64,000 nt of DNA from Nematostella vectensis (Eukaryota; Cnidaria; Anthozoa; Actiniaria; Edwardsiidae): assembly GCF_932526225.1 (NCBI RefSeq), contig NC_064043.1, positions 13,638,085-13,702,084 on the forward strand, in the 5' to 3' direction. This document shows, in pieces, positions 22,283 to 35,200 of this stretch. The translations under genes were made by a program, and so were the position numbers. The notes under the pieces are model-generated. The model was not told the origin of the DNA. It was given only the letters and a program-made list of their open reading frames with translations, and made no database searches. Positions within the stretch are counted from its first letter, which is position 1. Each line of letters starts with the position of its first letter.

Positions 22283-25200
22283 ATGGAAGCGATTGATGGC
22301 GAAGAAGAAGCTCACGATGCAAAGAGGGCCAAATCATGCGCTGGTTTACGCAGCGAATTGAAGGAATGCATCTTGAAAAGCGACTGCGTTGTCAAGGTAG
22401 AAACAATATGAGGGACGATATTACATCAGGCGATGGTAGAAATGCGAGTGAATGCTGACATCCGGTTCACAAAATTAAAAGAATATTTCCACCATAGTTT
22501 TTTCAGGAAGGGCTGAATAGGGGAGGGTATGTTTTTTACTTGTTTTAGTGATATTATTTGTTGCAACGTTTACACATTTTCATACCTGCCAACCCCCAGA
22601 CTTGAAAAACCAGGAGATTATTTTAGGGGGGAGGGGAGGGGGTACGGGATGAGGGGGTGGGGGGTGGGGTGGGGGATTAGCAAATCACAGAGTTTTGCTC
22701 GAAGATGTGTGTGTTCTTTTGTTCTCTTATTGTTGTTGGGTACCCTATCGTAAAGCGAAAGAAAAGATGATAGGTAAAATAAGTCTTTTTCCAGAAATTC
22801 ATTCAACTTTGTAACAAAAATGAAATGTTGAAACGATATTACGCTTGTACAATCTCAGTTTATATTTATTTGATAAAATATGATAAGATGGTGGGAACTT
22901 TGATCGAAATTTTCACGATGTTCCCATTCCAAATTACTTGTGTTGCAATTACTTTTTGCTAAAACACTAGATTGACTGGACTAATGGTTCGATGTCAAGA
23001 ACGTCAATTTCAACTACTTTTTGAGAGGCCAGAATTTTATTCCATCGTATCCTAACCACAGAGCGCCTAAAAATTCTCTCTGATGAGCCTTGAAGTTTGT
23101 GGCCGGCGTGATTTACAATGCCAACTTACAAACTCGTGTGAAAACGGCTCCAAAGTATGAGCCAATTTTTCAACAATTCGCACGAAAATATGGTCAAACT
23201 TGATGGGTCGATATATGCAAGCATTTCAGTGTTGCGGTAGTAGTCCTGTGGTCTGCAAGAAACGCCAGGAAAAGGCTCATTTAAAGTTTCTCGAAAAACC
23301 TCGAAAACGTCAAAACTTGAATACAAACTATAAGAATTGCATAACTTTGTGGCTAAAATCCAACTTTTACTTCAAAAACAACTCGACTGCCGGGAGAGTT
23401 GGCAGGTATGCATTTTTTTCTAAATTCCACCTACTAAAATGCAAGCGGTAATTAATCGGATCTAGTAGTTTCATTTAGTTTGATTGCGTTTGCATGCATT
23501 TCTAGTTCGCACTCACTATGTTCTGGATGCGATAGTGACAAAAGTAAGCATATATTTAAAATAGCACTTGCACCACAGGTGCAAGTGTTAGGATTTGCAG
23601 ATGGGGGTTGCGCTGTCATACGGTGATCACAGGAAACCCAAGCACTTGGTTTGTATTCTAGTATGCAAGAGAATTTGTATAGTTATGAAAAATGGGAAAT
23701 TAAATAAAATAGTGGACTCACTTTATTATTGTCTGTTTTTGGGATCTCTTCTGAGTATTATGGGCCCATTCTACTCACTCGTTTCCCTTTCAGCACCCAT
23801 ACAAGATGAGAGAACTTCATGCATGCTAGGATCTTAAGAGCACAAGCCACTGTGGCTAATTTTAAGCCAAAGGAATTAGCCACAATGATGGGGAATTAGC
23901 CACAACCGAGAAGCTGTAGCAAACAATTTAATCAAAATACCTTATTGGTCTCTTTAATTTCACAACATTTAAGCCCCTTGACAACCAAGACATAGACGAT
24001 TAAGAAGTTATGATTCTTTTGTCTCACAGCTTTGATGTATGTAAGTGTGTTAGAAAATATTATCAAGCACAATATGATTTCTACAGTTTTGTTGTAACGT
24101 TTAATCAAATTATGGGAGAAATAAATGCGTTTTTGACATTTTTCGAAATTGAAAATGATATTGCACCCAAATCATGCGAAATATGTCAATCCTTCTATGC
24201 GAAATTAAGAATTATCCTTCTTCAGAATTTGCATTTTGCGAAGTTAGCGCACACAGAGGAGAAGACGGAAGAGAGAAGGTTGCACCCTAGAGCTTTCTTT
24301 GTAGCCCAAGGTTTCAGGGAATTGAAGAAATGTTTTAAATTACCCCAAAATCTGTAAGCTTAACCTTAATCTGTAAGCTTAACATTAGAGCGTACTGCTT
24401 ACCAATTTCTAGGTGAGACCTCGGGCTACGGAGAATGCTCTAGGGTGTAACCTTTACTCTTTCTTCTTCTCTCGTCTTGTATGGGTGCTGAAAGGGAAAC
24501 GAGTAAGTAAAATGCGCCCATAATACTCAGGAGAAAACCCAAAACCAAACAATAATAGAGTCAACTATGAACACCATTTTCTTTACTTTTTCATTTTTTC
24601 ATCATTACCTATACCCAGGGGTGTGCAGTCGATAAAAATCGATATAGAAAAACCGATTGATAAATGGAAATCAATCAATAACCCTTGATTAGTTGATATC
24701 GATTGTATCAGATGATCGATATTAATTGATACTCACAAAATTCTTCACCTATCAATTGGTGCAAGCGAGAATAAAAATAGTGTTTACACACAAAGGATTG
24801 CCCATGTGTTATAAACCTATATTGTCATAAACTGTTTTTTTTCTTGATAAGCACCTTTTTTTCATAAAAACTCAGGCTCAAATTTTCCGAAAACGTAAGA
24901 ACATTCTTGTACATTTTCTGTAAAAAAAATGCCAATTTTTGCCCAGGCTGGAAGTCGATTCTAAGACGTTCTTATAAAAAAAGTGTATACATATTGCCTT
25001 GTTACTTGTACCTTTCATGTACATATACACCATATGTTTCTTATTGTCGCAGCTCTGGCTGCAAAAAAACTGAAGCAGCATGAGAGCGCATGAGATTATT
25101 TAGGCTGCATAGCAAGCAAAAGAGAGGGAGTAACTCGACAAAACTCAAGACATTAGATAAAGAGAAAATATAAACTGATCTTTTCCTCCAATTTTAATAG

Positions 25201-26529
25201 AAAACTTTGATTACACGTCAATTGTAACAGGCTTGTATGTCCCATTCTTCACCTCTGGCGATTTTGTATTTAATGGCACTGGTCGTCAAGATGTTCATAG
25301 AATACAGTATATAACTAATCTTGTATTTGCGATGGCACAAGTGAGGTTAGAATTTATGATTTGCTATATCTCTACAGACTGCAGCGATAATTTGTTACAA
25401 GTAGTGTAGTATACACTATGTACACTGTTGGTTTTTACCATCTGACTGCAACAATAATTTCACTACAACAAGTTAATTGTGTTGCATCCATAAACATTAT
25501 TCTGGACAGCTGCGGCAATAAATACTGTGGCTACTACTAGTTGGTGTTGGTTCATTAGTTTTTACGTTTTGTTTGCACTTTGCTAATAAAAAAAAACATT
25601 TGTTAAATCTCTCGTACTCGTCTTTTATTTTTTTTCCAAAATCGATATAATTCCATTAGGTTAATCGAAAAATCGATAATTATCGGTTTTCCTTAAGTTT
25701 TTTTTCTATTTATTACTGTCGATTACCGATACAATTAACTAATTTTATCGATTGAAGTCGATTAATACTTATTATCAATTCAATCGATTGCACACCACGG
25801 GACTATACAAATTCTCTTGCGCACTAGAATACAAACCAAGTGCTTGGGTTACCTGTGCTGTAATATGGAAAAAAAGAAAGTATTTGATGACCTTCAATAA
25901 GAGATGACAGACTTTTCACAACCAAGTGGGGATGCATGTGCGCCCAGCACACCCTACACCTTGTGTATGCACCAACACCAGCAAACATTCTGTTGGCGGT
26001 GCCATGGATGTAAATCTCCCTTTCGATTGCGCACACACTGGATTTACGCACCTACTGCTCAAAATCAGTAGGTCCTACATCTTTTCATTATTTTTCTTGT
26101 TTTGTTTTTTTTGTGTTTTCAAGTATACTTGCCTAGCACCTAGCAGAGGAAAAATGGTACCACTACCTTAAAACTTCTTGTAAACATTGGCTTTATCTAC
26201 ATATAGCATGGTATGCGACCAAGTGAATGCTTAAAGGCAGAGTCCGCAGGAGTGGAGGATGATTGTAGGAGAGTGCAATATGCTTTTTTTGAGTGCAAGA
26301 GATCATTGGTGAGTAATACAGTTAGTGAGATTTGAAGGGGAGTGGGGCAAAGGGGGAGAGGAATACTTAGCGCTTCAACAGGTGGATACACAAACAGGTG
26401 CTAAGGGTGTGGCACAACCCCTCCCCCTCCCCCTGGCTGTTTTTGTATATGCAAATGTTGATAAAAATTCCCTTCTTTTTCCTCCAGCTTGATTTCAGAA
26501 ACAGATTCAGAGGGCGAAAAGGATATTGA
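22283..26529 (+). CDS. COA5: COA5/Pet191: cytochrome c oxidase assembly factor (3 exons)
   Basis: Coding exons 22283-22396, 26207-26308 and 26488-26529 join in phase 0 at GT-AG junctions to give 85 residues. The family core is clear: CAGLRSELKECILKSDCVV in exon 1, ECLKA and YAFFECKRSL in exon 2, and LDFRNRFRGRKGY before the TGA. Two CX9C motifs are visible (Cys19-Cys29 and Cys58-Cys68) with extra Cys35 and Cys46, as expected of an intermembrane-space protein folded by the Mia40 pathway. In yeast and human this protein is needed for complex IV assembly. It is slightly longer than the human form because of an acidic N-terminal extension and a few extra residues between ECLK and the second CX9C. 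The first intron is 3.8 kb and filled with transposons. Confidence 0.95.
23628..25857. mobile_element. Foldback element in COA5 intron 1, split by a hAT-like insertion
   Basis: The left arm (about 23628-23815) and right arm are inverted copies. The right arm is in two pieces: about 24475-24600, which pairs with the cgtttccctttcagcaccca region of the left arm, and 25801-25857, which pairs with the outer end (acccaagcacttggt). A second inner inverted repeat (24255-24310 against 24415-24475) shares gttgcaccctagag-like sequence. A 115-codon ATG frame at 24010-24357 lies between the arms; I recognise no family in it. Confidence 0.75.
24615..25800. mobile_element. hAT-like non-autonomous element nested in the foldback
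   Basis: Ends ccaggggtgtgcagtcgat and (complement) ccgtggtgtgcaatcgat form terminal inverted repeats of the CAGGGGTGTGCA hAT type. Flanks acctatac (24607-24614) and gactatac (25801-25808) look like an 8-bp target duplication with two differences. The interior is rich in nested atcgat-type inverted motifs and has no transposase ORF. It interrupts the right arm of the surrounding foldback, so it is the younger insertion. Confidence 0.78.
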
Positions 26530-26739
26530 AAATGGAGAAATCCATGAAAATAAAACAGCAGTAAAGAATCAGTTAGACTTTCTGTGATCCTCTGGTTTTG
26601 TTTGTTTTGGAAATGTCTTGAGACTTTTTACAGAGATTGTCTGCTGGAATCCATTTAAGAATATCCTTGAATTTTAAAGTAGGATCTGCTAATACATAGT
26701 CTGAATGTTATAAAGCTGTTTAACAGACAATATATGTAA

Positions 26740-26745
26740 AATAAA
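26740..26745 (+). terminator. Polyadenylation signal for COA5
   Basis: AATAAA about 210 bases after the COA5 stop, on the coding strand, in an AT-rich 3' region. Confidence 0.6.
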
Positions 26746-27235
26746 TATTGATAAGAGCAAGTTGTTGTTTAACTGTGGTCTGCAGTTGTTATGACTTATG
26801 AGATTGTATCAAATATTTATCCAAGCTTGTTCCTTATAAACACACCAAACATAAGGCAAAGCATTCGAAATTCGAAACAATGTCGACCAGCAGGAAGCCA
26901 GATGGTGATGGTAAAAATGCAAGATCACCTTTCATGAGGCAAATGCTTAGTTTGTATTATATAACCAATTTTAAAGCAAATTAATTCAACCTGATGTAAA
27001 CACCATTTTATAAAATTACAAAAATTAAATTAAGAGGGGTAGCCACAAGGCCCACAAATATCATAAGTGTTAGCAAAAGTATGACGTTGCTTAAATTCGC
27101 TAAGTTGGTTTTATAGTTTTATATTTAAAAAAATGCATTTCTGCGCTTAAATCACCCAAAGAAAGTTTTCTAAGTCTTGACTACTTGAAGTGCTCTACTC
27201 TCCATGAGTATTTCAATAACAAAACAACAATAACA

Positions 27236-27348
<113 letters not shown>

Positions 27349-28134
27349 CATGACTTTGTTTAAACAAGGATAGCACATTATAGTTATAATAACTAATAAA
27401 CTTGTAGCCCTCACCTGTGGTATAAAAACTAAATATACAAACAATATGCTATGACAATAATAGAAATCCATACCTCGCAGTTATAAGACGTATGTAAACA
27501 AAACTTAGAACAAAAAAGTAAAATGTTCCAACCGAGAGCCAGTCTCTTTTTAGGGAGCTAGGCTGCTTCATTATGTCAAACTCAAATGTATTGCCATCTT
27601 TGGTTTATAGGTTGTATCGCATAAGGCTAAAATAATTGTCTAGTGGAGCATCGCAATATATAAAAATACATTGAAAGGGGTAACAAGTGTGTTTGAGGTT
27701 TTATATCCAGCACTCATTTTAGCATTTTTTTTTTAATAAGTAGAAATGCCTTGTCAGCATTTAGAGATGTTGTCTTTACTCTTTTCAGTGAAAGATAATG
27801 CTCATATCTGCCAAGTTTGTCATTATTATTTACTATACCTAGTAAAAAGGTTCCTCAAAGAAAAATGACTTCAAACTGATCACAAAGATATGGGATACAG
27901 GCTTATGTAGATGCGTAAAAAGATCTGTTGACCAGTTTTATTATTGCATTAGTGCCATCAAAAAAGTTATTAAAAGCTTTTTTAGCTAAAATAATAAATA
28001 ATTGGTTGTTTCTATGTTGTTCTTGCTAAATATTTTGGTTGTGTGACAATTATTGACGGGAGGTTCACAACAAAGAAGGAATAAGTTACAATATTTTTAA
28101 ACCTGACAATGAAAACGATTCATGTTACTTTTAC

Positions 28135-28327
28135 AGCCAATGTCGTTGTTGCGCGACCTCAGCGAATCCAAGATCCTTGTCTCGTTTGGGAATAGCGCGT
28201 AGTCAGACACAAGCTTTGGGGGCGGTTTGTCTGGTTTTGGTTGTGTGGGTCTGATTGACTACGCGCTATTTCCAAACGAAAAAAGGAATTTTCGATTCTG
28301 GGAGGTCGCGCAACAACGAATTTGGCT
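28135..28327. mobile_element. MITE with long terminal inverted repeats
   Basis: Left end agccaatgtcgttgttgcgc and right end (complement agccaaattcgttgttgcgc) extend as imperfect arms of about 75 bases that include aatagcgcgtagtca. The total length is about 193 bases. It has no coding capacity, and the target duplication is not clear. Confidence 0.8.
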
Positions 28328-31300
28328 ATAATGGAGGAATACATATTTCGTTTATCTTAACAAGAATTTCATTTCTGTTAAAGTTATTTCCTTGCATTTT
28401 TACTTGATTTGACTGCTTTATTTTCTGCCCTTTTCTCTTAAATGATGCATTGCACTTAATTTGTAATTGTAAGGGAATTTAGTGGATTTCATTTGATTTC
28501 GGTTTTTAGAAACTCAAGGAACTTTTATCCCATTTTCTGTTTTACTTTACTATATTTAACCATGATTTCGTTTTACCGAAAATGTCTTAAGAATTCCTTG
28601 GAGTTCGTGAGACACGCTTCATACGCCATGTGCCTCCGTACAGCCATTTCCCAGGAGATGAATGTGTAACTAATTAGCGGTGTGATTAACTCATTAAAAC
28701 TTTCTTAATATTCAATTCTCCAACTTTTTTGTTAATTTATATTTTAAAATACACTTTTAAAATTTGTCTAAGGAGGTTTCTTTATTATTTTTTTCTAGAA
28801 GAATGTCATTTTCGAGCTAAAATTTCAGTTCTTATAAAAACAATTGCACAACTTTTGTGATCTTTTGTGTAAAACGGGTTTTGTTTTCAATATTGAATGG
28901 TCATTCATCGCCCTTTTCTACTGGGAGTAAAACCTATCTGTCGTGTTTGAAGTTTGCTCAAGAATCTTCCTCTTGTATTTGATGTTGCCGTATGTTCTCA
29001 CCGTGAGACCGTTTTCTTTAGTAAGTTAACGTAAATTTAAAAGAATCGTCATGATGGTTATACAAGCACGTCTCACACCCGTTTGAGCCGCATGATTAAC
29101 CTCATCTTCCAAAGTACATTGTTGCCCAGAAGGCTCAACGGAAAACAAACGAAAAACTATCGGTATTTGTTAAAAAAGGGGGAAGTGAACAATGGAAACA
29201 TAATCTGAGTGACATTCTAGCTTATGGAAACTCGTTTATCGAAAGAAAAAAAGAAAAAAAAAACATACAGAAAATTTAGTTATATGTAACGGTTGTCTTT
29301 ATTTTATTTTCTAAAGATGTTTATTTAAAAAAATAGGAAGTTTAGTGTAAAGATAGCCATGACCTTATTTTCTCTACCATTATCCCACAGGAATAATGTT
29401 AATAGTGATAAACTCTTTCATACAACTGCTAAACAAACCTATTCGAGTGTTCCCATAAAGTTTTAGTAAACAAGTTTATTGCTTGGGGCTGTAAACATGC
29501 CTGTGGGGCATTTTCATGAGCTTTCCGAGCTCAGGAGACTGGGTAAGTACTTCCCACGTTCTGACATCAAATTTATTATTGTTTTGTATTTTGTTGTAAA
29601 AGGGAAGAAACCAAGGTTTAGAGTTTTGCAGTGAATGTGATTATAACCACGAAATTTTAAGATCTCAAAAGATAAGAAATTAGAAATAAACTCGATACTA
29701 TTGTAGAAGCCTTTACTAGAGGTCGAATTACCTCATCTCTAAAACAGATATAATCTTTTGGAATTTGTTTTCTGAATGGGCCGTATTAACTCCTCTTGGA
29801 TTTAGTGGAGATTTCTTTGTAAAACTCATCTATATCGTAAATGACCAGTGCGCCAAATGCCTAGTAATGATTTCCCTTAAAACTTAAAAGGCGGAGGACG
29901 ATTTGGCTATGTACGAGATTCTCTACAAAAATTTTAATATTTTTTTATAAATGTATGTTTGTTTATTTGTTTTATAGTAAGATGTATTGTAAACTCTTTT
30001 AAGAAACTGCGGTTAATGCGTTATTTATTTAAATTCGAGTACTATTCTTATAAAAAAGTAAGTTTAGTTCGACACCATATTTGGAATCGATTAATCAGAC
30101 TTTAATCATACTGAAAAAAAAATATTCTAGAAACCACGAAATGCAAGACGATATGATGTCTACAGCCCTTAAAAGCTGCCTAACATAACGGTGTAATTTA
30201 AACCTGAATTTAAGGAAACTAGATAGGCAGTATTATCCAAGGTAGCCTATTTTTTTTATCCGAATAAGTCGAGTCTACAAACCGATAAATCTGCATTATT
30301 TATTATGTGTCGCCATGTTTGCGGAAGGGCATTGCACCTGCTTTGTAAGACAGTGAGTTGTCAATAGCTTTGCTTTCTCGCTTTTGTTAACTATCTTAGG
30401 AGAAAAAACTGCCAAAAATTGACACACACAATTCTGTGCAACACTGATACTTCAGCAATTTGATTGCCTCTATTTAGATTGAACTCCGTTCGTGGTTTTC
30501 AGTAGCAAAAGTCTCCCGTTGAGAATTTTGAAAAAAACATTGATTCACTGCTGTTAAATAATTCAATATTAATGGAAGTGGGGGTTAAACACCTAGTATT
30601 CCATCATTAGGGAACGAAAACAATAGTGCAATTTTCTATAGCTTTTCGCCGTCAGAGGAACGAAACCCTCATCTGCGCTAAATGAATCCATTAGTGGCCT
30701 GCTATCGAGTTTGTGTGGTTTTCTCAAGTACAGTATCTAAAATAAACTGATCTTAACCAGTGGCTCTGTTTCGCGGCGGCTTCGATAATTCGACAGTCAC
30801 TGCTCACTTGTCGTTACAGGCAAAGAGCAATAAAAGCCTATTGAGTGTCAAACAATGGGTAAGCGCATTAGCCAATCACTGGCGAGAATGCGAATGACAG
30901 ACTGTGATACGAGTTGGGAAATAATAGAACCCAGCCTCCCACGTCTTAGAACGCCGTATGTTTCGATAAATTCGGTTTAAAAAAAATGAAACAGCTGCTT
31001 TTCTATCATATGCCTTTTGTTTCTATCGAGAAAACAACCTCTCAACTTAATGAACAAATTAGTACCGCGAGAGGGGCAAGAGGCAGGGAGCTACATTTTA
31101 TTCAAGTAAAAAGACTTCTAAACTACATAGAGCAAGGTGACTCGAGTTTGTAAATTCAACATTCCGAGTTTACATTTGGCTGTGTGGACTGTCATTTGCC
31201 CTGAGGAGTTCCGTACATTGTGGCTTTAACATCTACACCTCGACGCGTGATAATTCTTCGGGGTTTTCCTGTTTGGATAAAAACACTGCTTTCGGGATTT

Positions 31301-31332
31301 TATCCGTCGCTTATCAGAGCGCCTTGTTCGCT
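28328..31332. other. Non-coding 5' region of the FAM181-type gene
   Basis: Three kilobases without a credible exon, repeat or transposon terminus. It is unusually free of the mobile elements found elsewhere in the window and could contain regulatory DNA for the gene at 31333, but no specific motif was identified. Confidence 0.4.
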
Positions 31333-32295
31333 ATGAATGATTCGGAGGCTGTTAAAACAAGCGATCATGCCTTACTGGATTTTGTCAGCTTGGCCACAAG
31401 CAACATTAAGCTCGCTCTAGGACGGCCCGTGAAGCCAAAGAGAAAGGTGAACCACCGAAAATATCTGCAAAGACAGCTTTGTGGCAAGGCCTCTCGCACT
31501 CTATCACCCATGGTTAACCCGATAGAGTTCGTCAACTTTACGAAACCGGAAGACGAGGATCGACAACGCGCAATACAAAGTGACGGGAAAATGCAACGAG
31601 TTTGCTCAGCCGCCAGTGACGTTCCTAAGCGAAGCTATGCAAAACGCGACCAAGTGAAAGTCTTTTTGCAGAAACCTAAAGCACAGGGGAGCGCTTCGGC
31701 GATTGCCGATGTCAAGAAATTCCCTGCTGCCGACTGCAATGCCGACACACCTTCGCCGTTCAAAAAGCGAAAACGCGGGGGCAGTGCCGACACGAATAAG
31801 AACTCGCGTGTGAACGCTAGCTTTAACCGTCAAAGTCATTTTCATCATGGCATGAATACTGATCTTCACCAGAGAGGAGAAGCGGAGATTTTCGAATGGT
31901 TTGGACCCGAGTTTGATGATCTACTAGAGCGATGGTCGGAAGTATCCGAGAGCACGTCGACTGATTCGATCAAAAGCGGTCCGTTGTCCGATACCTCATC
32001 CGCCGCAGACCCCTATTCGCCTAACTCTATATCAGATAACTCTGAGAATGGCACGGCATTCGAGGACGCGTTTTACGAACAATTGATGCGATTTTCAGCT
32101 TCTATGGCGCCCCAGAGAAACGCGAGCTGTTCCGACCACAAACATGCGCCCAGGAACATTGGCTCGCCTCAAGTAGCGCAAGCATATCATGGACCGGAGC
32201 ATTTCTTACCAGGCTACTCAAATTATAATCAGTTCTTTGCGAATTCAGACGGAATAGTACCGCAGTTAAATATAGATTATTCCGCGTTGTCATAG
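31333..32295 (+). CDS. FAM181: FAM181-family nuclear protein (single exon)
   Basis: The frame is open upstream (from 31273 or earlier), but the first ATG is at 31333, giving 320 residues. The N-terminal block [17 protein letters not shown] (residues 14-30) followed by [14 protein letters not shown] (36-49) matches the conserved FAM181A/B signature (LLNFV-LAS-DIK-AL, then DHRKYLQKQL). A basic stretch, FKKRKRG (143-149), looks like a nuclear localisation signal. An acidic amphipathic segment, [17 protein letters not shown] (185-201), could be an activation or docking helix. Vertebrate FAM181 proteins bind TEAD factors through an LPxSFW-type omega loop; I do not see that motif here. The rest is Ser/Asn/Pro-rich and probably disordered. 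A 5' non-coding exon is possible. Confidence 0.82.
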   Translation: MNDSEAVKTSDHALLDFVSLATSNIKLALGRPVKPKRKVNHRKYLQRQLCGKASRTLSPMVNPIEFVNFTKPEDEDRQRAIQSDGKMQRVCSAASDVPKRSYAKRDQVKVFLQKPKAQGSASAIADVKKFPAADCNADTPSPFKKRKRGGSADTNKNSRVNASFNRQSHFHHGMNTDLHQRGEAEIFEWFGPEFDDLLERWSEVSESTSTDSIKSGPLSDTSSAADPYSPNSISDNSENGTAFEDAFYEQLMRFSASMAPQRNASCSDHKHAPRNIGSPQVAQAYHGPEHFLPGYSNYNQFFANSDGIVPQLNIDYSALS

Positions 32296-32299
32296 GAAA

Positions 32300-35200
32300 T
32301 ATATTTTAAATGACAAAAGCGAGAGTGAAGTGTTTTAAATACGTGTTATAGCCTGTTAGATTTTAATATTCCATGTGCAGCCTACAGTGCTGTAATTGTA
32401 AATCACTTCGTGCGAAGTAGAATTATATCAGCGAAGTCGACAAAATTATTCTCGATTGCACTAATAAGAATTGCTATTTATAGCGAAAATTGGGTGTTTA
32501 AAGATGTGAGAAAAGACTGGAAAATATAAATTATATTCTAACATTGAAATACATTCGTTATGTAAAACCGAATGATAGTAGTCAAAGAACTCCATAAAAT
32601 GTGTATATAGTTCCATTTTTTTTTTTTTGCAATTACGAACTGTCATTTCTATCTAAGCTCTTTACGAATTGTAATTCCGCTTTCGCGCCAAAGAAAGTTG
32701 ACGGAAGCATTAACTACAAATTATGATTTGAATTACCAAAGAAAACAGTATGAAAAAGCTGTTATTATGGCTTTTAATATGGGCCCTTGGAACGCACCGC
32801 GCTTAATAAATCATACCAAAAACATGTTAACACCACAGAAAATATCATATGTATCTAAAAAATACCGTAATAAACTTTCTATGTTATTGTACAAGGGCTT
32901 CCTGTATCTATTGTTCTGTTTATATTATTTTCCCGGTGAAAATCCCTTAAAGTCCCGGTGCACTCGATTGATCTACATATTAGAAGCACTTGCTAAGCCA
33001 GTGCAAATATCACCTTCTATGTCCCTTCGCGGCGAGAGAAATACACGGTTTGCGGTATTTGTCATTTCCCGTTTTAATATACAGCCATATAGGGCTATAC
33101 AAGAACTCATTCAGGTTGGTTAGATGTGTGTTCGAATGGCTCTATGACCGTTTGCCCAGCTGTCCTCGAAATGTTGTACGACCCTATGATATGGCACAAG
33201 CTGACTTACTGGCCAATATCGAACAAAGAGCGCAAAGAGATCCTTTAGCGGATGGTAGAAGTCGTTAATGACCACAGAGATTTGGAACATCAGTTACAAA
33301 TTTCCTATATCCGTTTTTGTAAGTCCTTTTCTAATAAGACTGAGCTTCAATTCGTCACAAGCGTTTGATTGTGACAGTGTTTCGCACTACTGACACATTT
33401 TAAATCAATTTTATCAATCAGTTTTACTCAAAAGTCGTGAATGAAAGTTATTACAAGAAGGAAGTCTGCAGTGAGATATTAATCTTAAAAGTGCATAAAT
33501 ACTCAGTCATTTCTATTACCAAAAAAGGACAGCCGACAGCAAGCTCCTAAAACTATTTTTCATTCATTCATGAACAACAACAGAAAAATTATTTGATGCG
33601 GTTTCGTGCGCAGTTTTCGCTTTGCAAAAATGCTGTTAAAAATATTGCCAACAAATAGTTGATACCCGCCTAAATTTTTAAAGAGGTCTGTGCCACTTTC
33701 TTGAAAGAAAACCTTTCTTTTTTGTCAAGTAAAAACCTGCAAAAGATTTATTATTAATATCTCCCTAAGAGGCGTGACAACTCTTGGGGCTGGAATCGAG
33801 TGCGAGAGATAATTTTGACAGTGGATTTATGATGGTCTAGAGGTCTGATTACATTTTGTCGGCTAGCACTGAAATGTTTTTACTTTCTTAGCGCGCTGTC
33901 TATCTTGTCAATCTGTAAAAGGACTCGCGAAACAAAAAGGAATCCTAGAAAACCATATTGGGTTGCATTTCCAAGGTGAAATAACTTCTATGACTATTCA
34001 CCAACGCTACAAAAATAAAAATGCGTTTTAGTCAGAATAGCGTCCACTGAATCCCCAGATTTGATTAAATGTAATTACAATGATTGAATTTCCAAGGTAA
34101 ATACAGAGATTTGACCACCTTAAACACGTTATGGTCAAAGCCCCCTCCTTGTTTTTTGTCAAATAGCCAAACCAAGCCAAATTAGCTGACACTTTCTTTC
34201 GTGATTCAAGAAAGATGAGATGCAATGTTAAAATTCATTTTGCCAAACTCAAATATTTACTCTGTTCAGTGATTATTAATTGTCAAAATGGACGTTGCGT
34301 GTGGCTATTTCTTTACTGGAAACCTTTAAAGAGCAAGAAAATTTAAGTAATAGCATATTTAGTTCTTAGTGCCATGGTGGAATTCTACGTTGTGATATGA
34401 CGAACTAGCTTTTAAGAAATACATTTCTATAAAGGTTGCAGCCCTTTATCGAGATCCTTAAAGCGTCAGCTAGACTCTCAGATTCAAAAGAGTTCTCAAC
34501 GTTATTTGAGGTAATAACAGGTCCTCTTATTTTCACCCGATAATTTGTTTTACACAGAGGAACTATACTGCACATTTATTGGCTAAAAAAGTTAGATTTT
34601 ATCGTATTTTCATTTATTTTGTTTTTGCTTTAATAAAAGCCAAAAAGAAAATAAGACTCAGCAAACCATTGTCATTTGAAACAATAAAATGCCCTGTGTG
34701 GGTGTTTAGTTTTGAAAACATTTATGCGCTGCATCATAACTAATTGAATTTGAGAGATTAAAATTTGCCTTTTTCCGGAAATTCAACTTCGGGGGGCTGT
34801 AAATTTGACTTAAAGTTCCATTATATTCATCAGTGTGATACAGAGTTCACCAACTTCGACTTGGCATTTTTCAAAAGCTTTAGTTATGCGAGAAAGAAGA
34901 ACTAAGTGGGTTGGATTTGACAAATTAAAAGTCAGTGTTGTCTTAATGGTTAGCAGTGATCAATTCACAATTACCCAATTCCACAGGTGCACAAATGCTT
35001 TTGTTCCCTCAAACGCCCTAGTTATTACTTTATTGGTGCAAATGAAAAAAGGAAAAGAGCATGGACATTTTCAAGTATTTTAAGCAGGAAATTTGGTCAA
35101 AAAAGGGAAAAGATGTTAAAAGACCAAGACAAATAGAATGTCAAATGTAGATGCAAGAAGCATTTTATAAGGCACTGATTTAATTCACTAGTGTTTACCA

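Noticed and set aside
32698-33268. Overlapping plus-strand frames after the FAM181-type gene
   Set aside because: The first begins with TTG rather than ATG, there is no family pattern, and the region is probably 3' UTR or intergenic.
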